The notes under the pieces are model-generated. The model was not told the DNA's origin and did not search any database. It was given only the letters and a program-made list of their open reading frames with translations. The position numbers and the translations under genes are program-made. DNA of 64,000 nt from Hymenolepis diminuta (Eukaryota; Platyhelminthes; Cestoda; Cyclophyllidea; Hymenolepididae), in NCBI GenBank assembly GCA_900708905.1, contig CAADRB010000007.1:3394550-3458549 (forward strand). Direction: 5' to 3'. Positions within the stretch are counted from its first letter, which is position 1; each line of letters starts with the position of its first letter. Shown here piece by piece: positions 39,601-51,617 of the stretch.

Positions 39601-41860
39601 TTGTATAGCAGTGTTCAACAGTACCTATTTTATTAATAGTGTTAATTGGTGTATACCAATAAGAATAACAAATGGACACTTCATGACTTCTTGGTCATCA
39701 AATCACGAGGAATAGATCTGTACTTATTACCATTAGTCTTTATATTCGCAGCCAAGCTGCTTACTTTGCGCTGTCAAATGTAAACCTTCATATAGTTATT
39801 CCAAATTCAAGGCTTCTAATCAAAATGAAGAAAGAGTGATTCCGTGCTTCTTACCTTCGGAATAAAATATTTCAATGCAAAGCCAGAAAAGAATGTGAGA
39901 ATCCAAGTGAGATGATATTTCGCAGAGCTCTCTCCCTCTCTCTTCAGTGCATTAAAATTTGAATGCTCTGCACCTTTTGCTCAATTCGTACCCTAGATGT
40001 AATATTTAAACAAATGGATTAATCATTATATATGCATAAGTCTACTTAAGAAAAGTTTCAATAAACGCTTTTAATTAAATTAAAATTGATAGTTTCGATA
40101 ACTATTTGTGCATATCCAGTAAATAAGTCCTAGCATTTTGGTTAATTCAAGATGAAGCAGAAGTAAATAAATAAGATTCTCCGAATATAATGAATCCGAA
40201 ATGATGTTCCCCTACTCCCTAGAGCTGTTGAGAAATGCTCTTCTTAATAAGAAGAGAATTGATTTCATAGTTAGGGACCAAAAAATGCGCTTTGATTGCT
40301 TTTAAATTACAAACCTAAACTGGTCGAATTTTTCATCTTAGATTCGCTTGATGCAGTTTTCAAACAACTGAGTTAAACCCTACACCGACAAATACTGAAT
40401 GCATTAACAAACAATAAATATATACGAAAAGTATGTAGTCACTTAATTGAGTCATTATTCAACGATGATTGCCACTTTTTATGAAAAGCGAAAAACATAT
40501 CGCCATCTAACTTTTGTGAATAAAATTTTCCTTCTCTGCAAATTTCTAATAGAAAGCACGAACGGAATCGAAAATCATACTTAAAAGATAATATCTCTTA
40601 ATCCCTTACTCTTACAATAAAATTTTTTTAGAGAAATAATTTGATAAAAACATGATTAAAACATCAACAATTAAAGTGTTTAAAAGTAATTTTTGGCAAC
40701 TGTGCATAGGTAATAATTTATTAAATAAGAAAAAAGTTGTTTAACAATAGTGAAATACAAATTGTTCTACTATATTGAAATACTTATTAGAATACGACTA
40801 AGTATGGTTAAAAGGAGCATACTCGAAAGCACATCGAAACAATTTTCAGTTAATAAATATTCACGACCAATTTAATATTGTCAGGAATGATGAAAGATTT
40901 TGGTCAAAATTTTGAAATTTAACCGGTTAATCATGTCTACCTCATGAAAAATTAATTCAAAATAATTTTTGACAATTAAGGAAACACCCTCTGCTTAGTT
41001 AATTTAATCTTCATTTCAAATAACTTCCGCTAATTTATTTAAATTATTTGAGAAAGTGTTAATTGAATGTAGTAGAGATAAGACACAGACAATTATCATT
41101 AAATATAGCATAATTTGTAAAATATAGGCACAATTAAGTTTGTCACTCGACGCTCATACATTCATCAGATCAGTATTTTAGTGAACCATTGAATATGCAG
41201 CACCTGCACTTGCAACTTTGCTCGGTCTCTTTATATATTGACCCATAACTCAATCCTCAATGGTAGCAACTCATCAGCGAACAAAGGACGCAAAATCTGT
41301 CACTCGCCTTATCGTGACCTCATTTCACCTATTTCTTACAACCCGTGTCGTCCTCGATCAGTACTGATGCTTTTCACTTTGCTTCTAATTCTTCTTACTG
41401 CTTCTTGATTCTTTCCCTCTTGCGTATTTCCAATTCTCCAGTAGACCTTAAGTCTTACATAAACCATGGTCTTCTTACTCAGCAGAGGCTATAGTATCCT
41501 ACTAGTCCTAGAAAATATATAGTTTCATTTGTCCCGACTATCAGAATTAGAGCTACTTTAATTGCCCTTTGCACATTTCTGTCCCATGTTGTCTACACTT
41601 CCTTCTGCTTCCATATGATACGGATTATCTTACATGCATCAGCTATTAAGATGTATTGCTAAAAAAGAGGAATTATAATATCAATCACTTGAACTTCCAT
41701 TTATGGTGCGGATACATCAGTAATAACTTCAAGTAATACTTTTGTTCTTTTGGAAAGTAGCCGGTCATCATTCGAATTATTCGAGCCACAACAATAGCCA
41801 AATTAGGCTATAATTTCAATAGTACAAATTTTAAAGTTAAATTAAATCATTGCACTTAAT
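36641..41860. other. AT-rich gene-free stretch
   Basis: No gene or transposon recognised. Minus-strand 38877-39098 and plus-strand 39169-39351 are hydrophobic or Lys/Ile-rich translations without motifs. A TC-rich run (CTCTCTCCCTCTCTCTTCAG) ends near 39947 and could serve as a splice acceptor on the plus strand, but no open coding frame follows it. Confidence 0.5.
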
Positions 41861-42109
41861 TTAATCATTGGCTGCCATTTCACACACAATCTTTTGAACA
41901 ATCCGCAATGAATTTAATATCATCATTAAGAATAACATCCTGATATGTAATGTTTCAACCTTCTGAAACTTAAAACAACCGAAATCGTAAATCGGAAACC
42001 ACTGTTGATCATTTTGCTCGGGGAACAATGATCCTGTCGATTGCGCAAGAGTATTACTTACTTTCCCGCATGCATTGCCATGCATTTGGCAACTTTTTCG
42101 GGCGATTTC
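41861..42109 (-). CDS. Candidate exon, unrecognised protein
   Basis: On the minus strand an acceptor (CATCTCATAG) opens an 83-codon frame that starts EIARKSCQMHGNACGK and continues SNTLAQSTGSLFPEQNDQQW before a TAA. After the first 16 codons there is a strong donor (GGGAAA|GTAAGTAAT), so the real exon may be only 48 nt with two Cys. If it is the longer one, it contains further Cys and a moderately hydrophobic segment near the end. The short version, with Cys-x5-Cys followed by Gly-Lys, superficially resembles a processed peptide, but no family can be named. No partner exons are resolved. Confidence 0.3.
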   Translation of the reverse strand, partial: EIARKSCQMHGNACGKVSNTLAQSTGSLFPEQNDQQWFPIYDFGCFKFQKVETLHIRMLFLMMILNSLRIVQKIVCEMAAND

Positions 42110-42286
42110 CTATGAGATGAGTTTTGTTATCTTTAGAACACCTTAGCTAGTATCATCTGACAGCTCTTTGATAAATAAGAGGGCAAAATTGATGAAATGG
42201 TATGGCTAATTACCCAATTAAATCAACTGGTCGAAATACACTGAGCCTCACTGACAAGGGCTCATCAAAGGGTTGAATCTTAAACC

Positions 42287-42305
42287 ACCCGTTTTAAGAA
42301 CGGGT
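42287..42305. repeat. Short perfect hairpin
   Basis: ACCCGTT, five bases (TTAAG), then AACGGGT: a 7 bp stem. It lies in otherwise unremarkable DNA about 180 bp from the candidate exon at 41861-42109. It was checked for hammerhead ribozyme core motifs and none fit. Confidence 0.6.
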
Positions 42306-42309
42306 AGAG

Positions 42310-44340
42310 AAGTGTATAAAGACACTTTCACAGGTGAGTTACCGAAAATTTTATTAAAAATAGAGTGAGATATTGATTTTAAAGAGGATATGTACGTATT
42401 ATAATGTTTTTAATATAAAGGTACAACGGTTTGCAATTCGAAACCATAATTGCTAAAACAGAGATCGAGACCAAAAATTAAGGGCGACGAAAGAGGAAAT
42501 GATTTAGGGTGGCAATATTAACCATCATAATTAAATAGCCAGCCGAAAAGTTCTGGGGGTTGTGGATAAGGATTTGATCAGTAATTCAAGGGACGAATAA
42601 TGAATTTTGGAATGTGAAAAATTGAACAGTCCCATAACTGAATATTATAATACTTGATCCCAAAAATCAAATCAATTTTTATGTTCTCGCTCCGACCTCC
42701 TCTCCATGTTTCCTACTGAATTGATCCGATTTCCATTGCTTTCCCACAATGAAAAATGGGATAATTTTTTAGTATTGCTGTGCGTTATGGTGGTTCATAA
42801 CTTTAACATCCATTGTAATCTGTGCAATCTTTTCTGGTCACTTTTAAAATAAAATTACCTCTTCACTGACTCAATTAACATGTGACTGTTTACGGCATAA
42901 GTTGTTTAGACAGAAGGCAAACAGCAAAGCATTTAAACGAGGCTTTTATTTCCGTATATCGTTGTGTACACATGGTGTTTTACCGTCAGAAGTTGTTCTA
43001 CCGAGGTGTAAAGTTTCCAGGAAAGTCAATGATGCAGAGTATGCAAGTAACTTTGTTCCATCAAAATGCAAATTCTTATAAGAATAATGATTTACTGCTT
43101 TACTATTATTACTCGTGAAGAAGAAAAAATATTTACGTCTTTTAATCAAGAAGAAAATTTAAAGAATGAATGGGACTTAAGAAACCAGGAAGAACATCTT
43201 TTTGTCTAATTTATCAAATATCACTTTGATCAGACACATTTCATCTCATTGGTATTATTTTTAAATGAAAAATCTGATTGGAATATTTTATCCTCCACTG
43301 GCGCACTAAACTTCTTCACAACAGTTAGTGGACGACTCTTGAGTTTGAGGTTGTCATTTCATTTGGAAAGAGTCACTGGCATGAAGAGTTCAGGCAAATA
43401 AATTCATTTTTTAGGCACAGATTTCTTTCACAGCTGATCTTTAATAATGCGAGGGATCGAATCATTTGCAGGATTCATCCTGCTTCTTTTATCCTCTACA
43501 CAAAATAGTTGGTCGTAAGGTTGTAAATAAGAGGCTGCTTCCTGCACTTTAAAAAGCAATTGGATGGCAATTTTTTAAACAAGGAAGTTTGGAATGTACA
43601 CTGAAATAAATTAAAGAATAATAGTCGGGTACAGAGAAGGACTCCCATTGTTTTAGTATTCCAGCTGTCTATTGCAAAAAGGATGAAAGACTGATGAAAT
43701 AAGTAGCAATTTCGCCTAGTATGAAATAAATTAGTACCACTATGTTTGAAAATAAATATATAGATGTTTAATAATAGAATATTATCTGATTACGTGAAAC
43801 CTCTATGTGAATAGTAGTATATAGGAAAATTTGTATTTTAAAAGTCTTACTTTATTCTATTTTTCAATGCATTTTTCATTAAAAGTAAAAATTCACTAAA
43901 TTATATTTTATATTCCAGAGTTTAATTAGGATTATATGATTCTTGGGGTTCTGAGTAAATTAATTTCTGTAACATTCGGAACTTGTTTACCAGTTGATTA
44001 ATTGAATGTATTTTCTCACACAAATAGGTTAAACTAGCGAAGGCATTTAAAACATAACGATGTATACCACACTTTATCCGCCGTGAACTCTAACCTCGAT
44101 ACGAATATAAACATACTTACATTAGAGCATATGGAAAAAACGTCTCGGTTCGCGAAAGCATTTTGAAACTCGATTAGGGATTCACAGGTATTATCAAACC
44201 GTCAGAATAATTTCTAAAGCTTTATTACATTCTTCAGCTGAGGATTTAATTAAGAGTCGATAGTTATTTCAATAATAATGGAGGAAAATATATAATACTT
44301 ATGAATTTTTTCATGGAAAATTACTTAATAATTCCTCATA
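42310..44340. other. AT-rich gene-free stretch
   Basis: Overlapping open frames on both strands at 42882-43149 have mixed composition, but neither has splice sites or motifs I can defend. Nothing else recognised. Confidence 0.4.
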
Positions 44341-44341
44341 A

Positions 44342-44707
44342 TTATATTTTTTCCTCGAAATCTTCCTTTTCATGCTGCGTCTTTTTCGTAAAACTTCCGC
44401 TTAGGATTCGACTGGAGCCCTTCGATTGGCTTCGTATTCTTTTATGGTGAGTTATTCCATATTCAGAAGCGTATTCAGGTGATTGCTGCTGATTCAATCG
44501 GTTTCCTCCTATTAATAATCCCATCAAGTTTCGGATGAGACGTTCATAACTCCCTCTTCTTTATCTTAAGACTTGTACCTTGCTGTTGGTCCGGGGCTTT
44601 TGCTTAGGCTGCCTGAATCGAAATAGTGTATCCACTTCTGTTTTCAAAGAAAGAACACAATTCTCTTTCTTTCGATAGTATTCACCTTTGATTCTGATTT
44701 CAAATTA
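44342..44707 (-). pseudogene. Long minus-strand frame with one stop, unrecognised
   Basis: A single minus-strand frame runs about 122 codons from 44707 down to a TAA at 44342, interrupted only by one TAA near 44556. Upstream of the stop it is basic (RFRQPKQKPRTNSK). Downstream it reads RRGSYERLIRNLMGLLIGGN and ends with SFTKKTQHEKEDFEEKI. Composition is strongly protein-like and richer in Gln, Ser, Arg and Gly than the AT-rich background frames. The stop may be a true inactivating change, or the two halves may belong to different exons (AACAGCAAG|GTACAAG is a possible donor just before it, but no acceptor leaves an intron of realistic size). I recognise no domain. It could be the tail of a gene transcribed leftward or an old pseudogene. 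Confidence 0.35.
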
Positions 44708-46540
44708 TTGATCATAGCAGGAACTAGTTTATGATACTGTTTCCTTTACTTCCTTCTTTCCGTTCCTATTTTTATTTATTTGTGGGGATTCTTCTATGCA
44801 TTTTCATTCCGCTACATATCCCTCTTCAAGCTGGCTATTGGTTCTCTCATCTGACTAGCCGTTTGTTTAACTCTTTGGTTGAAGTTTTTCCGTTTAGCTT
44901 TTTTGTCCTGTTGAGCCTTCTCTTCTTCATGGGTGCATTTAGATGATTCGTCCATTTACCTTTCACACTCTTTCACACTATATGTGATTCATTTACTTAT
45001 AATTTCTTGATGTTACATTTGATAGTACATTTCAAGTTTATTTAATTAAAGGAGAAAGTATTTAGAAGTACCATCCTTCATCCTTATTAATATTGATCTT
45101 TTAAATATTTAAAGCTAAAATTTTCAGCCATTAAGTTCATGAGTAATGTAGTGATCAACCAAGTCATATTCACTGATGTTCAGTTTGATATTCTGTGGTC
45201 CATATCCACCTAGAGGTATGAACTATCGCAATGCTTAATATCTAACAAGAGGAGGGGCGGGATTTTATTGCAAATTCTCATCCAGGATGCTTCAATAAGC
45301 CGTTCTATCTCCAAAACAAGTAATGGATAGTGAGTTGTTCGTCTTGTATAAAGGCCAAAAGCATCTAGTCAATACTGGCTGTGATTTTTTTTTTCATTCT
45401 ACCAAAATTCATTAAAATTCACCCGAGAAAAATTTTTACTCTATTACATTTTGCATGATCCGCCTTGGATATATGCTTTCAAAAGGGATACACAAGATGA
45501 AGATACAATCAATTTTAACGCATTTGATCATTGATAATTATGAAGTTTTGGTTTTGCAGCGGAAAATATCAAATGTTCACCTTATGACTTCAGCAAAGAG
45601 AAAATTGAATTATGGACATTATTAAATTAATAAATTGTGAAAATAAATGCATGAGTACATAAAAGTGACTGTGTAGAACATGGCTGAATTCAGAGAATGC
45701 GCCAATGAATATCATTTATTTAAAGGGAATTTTCCTTCCTTTAAAGAATATCCCCCCTCCCCAATTGTCTCCACATACAACCCATTTTTTCAACCATTTC
45801 AAGTAATCAACTCTCTTATTTTTATCAATTGGCTATTTAGAAGTCCTTTGCTACTCTTTTGTAACAAATCATGGCTTATTGTAGCAGTATCTGGTTATTT
45901 ACAAAAATTATTTGAACGGTAAGATTACAACAACCGCGGATCCTCCGTAGTGATTTTGCTGCGTCATCCTTTTCTTATCAAGTTGGAAAATTTGTTTAAA
46001 TTTGTTAGCATTAACGATCATAATTTTATTTCCGGTAGGCTAAAGTAGGCGGTTCATAAATAGTTCTGTAAATTAATTTATAGTTCTAAAATTAATTACT
46101 GGATTTAATTAGTATCGGTACTTTAATCATATGATATATGAGTAAGAGGCAAAAGCTAGCCTATCCCCTTTTCCTGGCTAAAAGGAGTTGGAAAACTCTT
46201 ACTTAACTCAAGCACTAATTGTATATCTAAAAGTAAATGAGGGATTTATCAAGTATTTTTTGAACATAAAGGTGGTGCTAAGGGCATATTCTCCTGGGCT
46301 TACACTGTTAAGCGTTTTTTAAATGGGAAATTGTGACAGAAATTAACAAAAGGCAGTGCCGTCTAATATTTATAATATAGTCATATGCCGGGTTTTTGTT
46401 CCTAATTGACATCAAATAGATCTTCATATTGTTTTTCGTACCCCGCCTATTAAAGAGGACTCAGAGTTTGTCCTAGATATCCCATCTCTCATTATGGGCT
46501 GCCTATTTCAAAGATCTTTTAGCCTGTGTGTACTTATTAG
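44708..46540. other. Gene-free stretch, T-rich start
   Basis: The first 240 bases are T/C-rich on the plus strand; the hydrophobic frame at 44731-44946 is the translation of that tract. Nothing else is recognised. Confidence 0.45.
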
Positions 46541-46849
46541 ATGCGTACAATTACTCTTCACAATCCTTAACTTTGGGTCCAGATAACTCGAGACCGATAA
46601 TTAAGTGACTCAGCGAATGGAATTTGGTCATTTTGGTCTTTGTCCATAGCTATTTGCCATTGCTAAACATCCAAGTTGGCGCTCTGGTTAGCACTCTGTA
46701 CATACGTTCTGATCTGCTATCTCCTTTATTTTTCTCTATCAATCTCTGTTGCCATTTTCTTATCATCATTAATCCCCCCTTAAAAATAGGGTTTTTCGTC
46801 TTGTAAATAATTACCAACTTTCATTACTGTAACTGGTAATAATCTTTAT

Positions 46850-46877
46850 TATATAAATACATATATATACATATATC
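46850..46877. repeat. TA/CATA-rich microsatellite
   Basis: TATATAAATACATATATATACATATA-type imperfect dinucleotide run of about 28 bp. Unremarkable. Confidence 0.7.
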
Positions 46878-46879
46878 CT

Positions 46880-49800
46880 GCTCAGTCTCTAACACAAAAT
46901 AACCAAAATACTCTCCTTAAAAGGTTCAACTTAGTTATTAGCTTTGGATGAGCTTTTAAACTCTGAAAACAATCAAATTGATAAGTTGTTTCCACTTTTA
47001 CCTTTTATAGCACAAAATCCGCAATGTACTGTAATTCTGCACAAAGATAAGAGGCAGCATTTTTTGATTAGAAGACATTAAGCTCAATAATCATTGTGTG
47101 AATATACAAACGGAGTACATTTAGATCCAGAGAAAAGTCAGTCATGCTTAGGTAGTGGTGTCTGGTGGAAAATTTATCCCGTGGTCAGACGTCATGGAAC
47201 CAGTAGCGAAAACTGGTGCCAAGTAAAAACAAGATTTGAATTCTGAGATACAAGTATTCTTGCGCATATTCTATTGTGAAGACCAGTTTTGAATACTAAT
47301 TATGAGCACAAAATCTGAAAATTCTGAAACTTGAATCTCACTATCGGCAAAGAGTGTTTAGGTAAATTTAAAATTGTGAAAGTTACCTTTTGTAAAGTAA
47401 GGCTCTTCTATGCTGTGGTAATTCTAGGAGGTCTAGTTTCTGCCCCAAGAAAGATGAAAAGCCAAGATAGACATTAAGTTACTTTAAAGTTACTTGAATA
47501 ACTAAACAGGACTTTTATATATGTCAATAAGTTGTTTTCATATTGTTAATGTTAGAAGCATACAATTAACGTCTGTACCCCTGGAGGGGGATCTGTCCAG
47601 AATAACTATCATAGTTTTCGGATCAGCATATACCCGCATATTGATTAGACTGAGACCAAGTAGTGGAACACTAACAACTAATAGATGAGCACGGGCAGAA
47701 TTGCTTTCTCTAATTACTGGTTCTTAAAAGGACTCTATTTGAATTATTGTTATTAAGTTTTATTGCACATATTAACTGCTATTTAATTTTAGATGGTCAT
47801 AAATGAGAGCAAGCTATTTATGCTGTTTAGAGATAGGACTACAGGGTCACCAGATATGCAGCTATAATGAGAAAGAAGAAGACAATAGATTTAGTTAGGA
47901 TTATGCTTGAATGAAAAGTAGAAGAGAGAATAAAGGGATCACAAAAACTAAAGATAGTTTAAGTGACGTAGAAGCCCTTGGAAAAGGTGAATTGTTGGCT
48001 CTAGTAGTTGATCAATAGGAGCTAGATATAGGGACCAGGAGTAAGATGATATATGATTATCTATAGGTACAGAGTTAATAAAAGCCTCTCTTATGTTTAA
48101 GGTCGTTATGAACCTCCGCTGGACATTTAGGGCGAAGCTGAAAAAGAAAGTGTACGAAGAAGGTCCGATTGTTGAAAATCCGCCCAAAAATACATTAGCC
48201 CAGAGGTCCAAGTAATGGGTGATCATTTCCAACTTATTAAAATTGTGTTAGAAATTAAGTTTAAAATAGTACATCCAATGCATTCGCATCAATGGCATGT
48301 TTGCGATGGTAGCTAGAGGGATCCGCATACATTTGTAATGTAATGTAGTAAAATACATCAAATAGTCATGATGACTGAGCTTACGACCTGATTACTTATC
48401 CATTAGGTGATAGTTTTCTGTTAAAAGCTGTAGAACATCTAATCTATGCTTGATACGATAAATGGAACAGATAGACCTGTAAAGCGCAATTAAATATTTG
48501 GTGTTGAACATTGTCCAGCGATAGTGATTTATGCATTCGCATATGTATTTGTAAACGAATTACTGAATATTGTATAGGTTGATTTGACTATTTATTTTCA
48601 CTATATGATCAATATGCCTATCCAAATAACGAAAAATTTCTGCAAGAAGTTTAATTTCAATACCTTAGACCATTTTTTAATTATTCGTGTTCCCTGAGGA
48701 ATTTTAAGTTGGTAAATTGGTGGCCCAAACACTTCGCATCAATATAAGTGCACTTCCATTAATATTTTTATATAATTTTTCGAAAAAAGTGAGATTTAAA
48801 AAGCACCTTTACTGATACCATCAGTTGCGTTGGAATTTCATTCGGTACATTTAATAAATTTCAGCTCTAATTTATTAGCCAATTATTGATAAATTTTACT
48901 AAAGCATGCAAAGCATTGAATGTTTGTCTAATTAATTTTATTGTATGAGTTTTATGAACAATAAAATATCGTTTTCAATTAACCCTTCTAATGGATATTA
49001 GTTGAGAGCTTTTGAGCTCATAAAGTGATTAATGACCTTTCTTTATAGATGCAATAAATGAAAAATCCAGCAAATTAGAATCCACTTTGAAGTGTAGCCT
49101 TCAATCTCATATGAGTAATCACTTTCCGGATTGGTACACTGCCATTCTTAAGGTGAATAAAATGAAGTTTTGATAAGGTGAAGCATAATTCTAACGAGAA
49201 ACACATTTACTTCATTAAAGTCCAAAGAAAATAAGTACAAATATAAACAGAAATATAATATTATACTTAATTCGTTGATAGTGCCGGAGATTATTTAGTT
49301 TAAAGGGAAGGGACCATGAGAGCGGTTAACCTCGCATTTCGATTATAGTTATATTACTTCATTATTTCGGAATATTAAGAAGGATAAAACTTGAATGATG
49401 GAAATGACAATACCGACGATTTTTTAATTTTATCAATACCCTCACTTGGTAAAAGAATTTGAACTGATTTTTGCAGCACGTTATTATGGAGATTGATACG
49501 AATAGAACTCTGGTGAGCTTTACCATTATGTCTTGTAAGCTGGAAACATCAGAAGAAAATTCTCCCATGCTTATAAGAACTTGTTACTCTCTAACCCTAA
49601 AGTGGGAGCGGCATCACCACAAAATCTGTTAAAACTGGTCAATTTGGACGTACGAATTTGAACGAAGTAAGGCTAAGAAAATGCAAATAAATACAAATAT
49701 TTGCTCTCATGGTAAGTTTCTTTGTTTTCTTGTTTCTTTAACTACTGCTTTTATTTTTAACTGTCTAGAAGCCTTCGAATATCACCCACGATCCTTTGGA

Positions 49801-49985
49801 TCAACTGGATTCAATGAAATATCTTCAAAGACAGATCCATGAGATCCCTAATACATTTCGGTTTCATTTCCCTTGTTTCATATGAAACTCTGTTTTAAAG
49901 CTTAATTCGTTCATTAAAATTTATAGTCTTATGAAATATTAATCCATTAAGGAAAGAAATGGACTGCTACTTAAAAGTACAGAGT
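46880..49985. other. Gene-free stretch
   Basis: No gene recognised. A 94-codon minus-strand frame (47948-48232) is moderately protein-like but has no motif or defensible splice pair. A weak SINE-like fragment lies at 48355-48430. Confidence 0.45.
48355..48430 (-). repeat. Possible SINE fragment (weak)
   Basis: On the minus strand CACCTAATGGATAAG, then CAGGTCGTAAGCTCAG, resemble the A-box and B-box halves of the fragments at 32455-32530 and 20925-21015. The match is short and the tRNA-like fold was not verified. Confidence 0.3.
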
Positions 49986-49991
49986 AGTTTT

Positions 49992-50272
49992 GTTACATAT
50001 AAGAAAATAATATTTTCCTCAAAAATAATTCTTATATGTAAGATTCTTTATTTTCCGACTTTTAATTCCCCTTTATTCAAACGAATTTTTTTCACATTAT
50101 GGTGCATAATATTAATCGACTTATCAATATTCAAACGTGCGTCTTATTTTGATATAGTGGTTTGGGTCGTTTTATACTGTGGTGTTTTTGAGTCATATTT
50201 GAAATTAATGCAACGTCTAAGGGAAGCTAAGAGCCAGTTACGATATCCTACAGAGAAAAATTGATTTGAATA
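49992..50272 (+). repeat. Interspersed repeat A, copy 3
   Basis: Collinear with 34771-35075 in the same orientation and with 23423-23675 in reverse. Shared blocks include TTACATATAAGAAAATAATA, GCATAATAT, CGTCTTATTTTGATATAGTGG and the closing CTACAGAGAAAAA. A 101-codon frame (49959-50264) overlaps it but is not conserved in copy 2, so it is not taken as a gene. It lies 1.3 kb upstream of the ATP synthase gene. Confidence 0.82.
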
Positions 50273-50821
50273 AGTTCACCACAGGTTATTGAGTAAGGTA
50301 TCGTGAAAGAGCAAATGCGATCTGAAAAATATCTTAAAAATATTAAAATTTACTTCAAAATTTATACAATACCGACTCGTTACCTTTGCTTACTTATCGT
50401 AGCACGAATTTGATTATTTATTATTAGAGCATGCATTCAGCTACAGAGCACATTGTTATTGTCGCTTTTTATCACCACTTATGGTTATGACTTGGAACAA
50501 TTTCCGTTAAGTGAAAGCACAACATACCGGTAAGGAAATAAATGCCACTCGTGACGTAAGCTGGAAATTAGTCCTAGAAAAACTTCCACCGATAAAAATG
50601 TAAAAAATCATTTGGGAATAGTGAAATTAAATAAAGCTTCTAAAATTTTAACCTTTTGCATAAATATGGACACGAAAAGAAGGATAAAAGATTTACTTTT
50701 AATTTCCTGTCTATGAAATGATTTCTGAATATTTTTCATATCAGCGAAAGAGATTTATTGTGACAAATAAAATATTTAATACTTCTGAATACACAATCCT
50801 ATGAACGCCCATATCACTTTG

Positions 50822-50960
50822 AAGCAGTGGTAGGTCAACAGTTAACGTGCTCATTTGCGAAGTCAGAAATCACGGGTTCAATGTCCATCAGTCTACACCC
50901 AGTGAGTACTTAGGTAATACAGGATCTGGCATACTTCGGTTTCTCGCCAAGGAAACCCAA
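50822..50960 (+). repeat. tRNA-derived SINE head
   Basis: CAGTTAACGTGCTCATTTGCG then TCACGGGTTCAATGTCC read like the D-arm to T-arm portion of a tRNA, with a recognisable B box (GGGTTCAATGTCC). A short insertion (TAGGTCAA) seems to interrupt the A-box area, so a functional tRNA is unlikely. The following 70 bp (AGTACTTAGGTAATACAGGA and so on) would be the SINE body. This is the most tRNA-like of the SINE fragments here. Confidence 0.5.
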
Positions 50961-51617
50961 CAAATACTAATAATTTGTTTGTGTCGACTTCATAGTATAT
51001 TAGTTACCTATGCCGCACCAAATAAGTATAGGTCCAACGGCAAGCAAAAATTCACCCGAACATCTGAATTGAACAATTGAAAAACTTTTATCAATTGGTA
51101 AAAGTGGATAAAAATACCTTTAATGCATATTGAAGCTAAATATACAACTGAGAAATAAATATTCTATATTTTCACAAAAAGAATAGAAGCTTCAGAATAT
51201 GTAAAAAAATAAAGTGCTTTGAAAGAATGCCTTTTTAAATATTTTTTCGTTTTGCCAAATAATTTAGGCAATAATTAGCCCAGAAAGTTTAATTGTTCAT
51301 TAAATAGTTGCTAGCAGGCCGTCTATCTTACATACAAACAGCCAATAGGAATCGACGATAGCAGTGTTTCAGCCTTGTTAGCACCTGGGGATGGCATCTT
51401 TCTGTTTTGTAAGTCTCTTGTCAGTTTATGAGCTATCAGTGGTATTCACAGCAATAGAGATTTCTTTCAACATTTAGTTATTTTTATTCTTGAACGAATT
51501 TAATTCGGTTGTGCTAAATGTGTTTGCATGTTCCAATCTTATGGACCTCAATGATACTCTTCTACCACTTAGAAGTTCCTCTTATTATTATTATGTGTAC
51601 ATATTTAAATATAATAT

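Noticed and set aside
44731..44946. Hydrophobic 71-codon frame resembling a membrane protein
   Set aside because: Explained by a T/C-rich tract; no splice sites or motif.
46555..46625. Minus-strand GGTCTCGAGTTATC as another SINE B box
   Set aside because: The A-box half is missing and the match to the other copies is too short.
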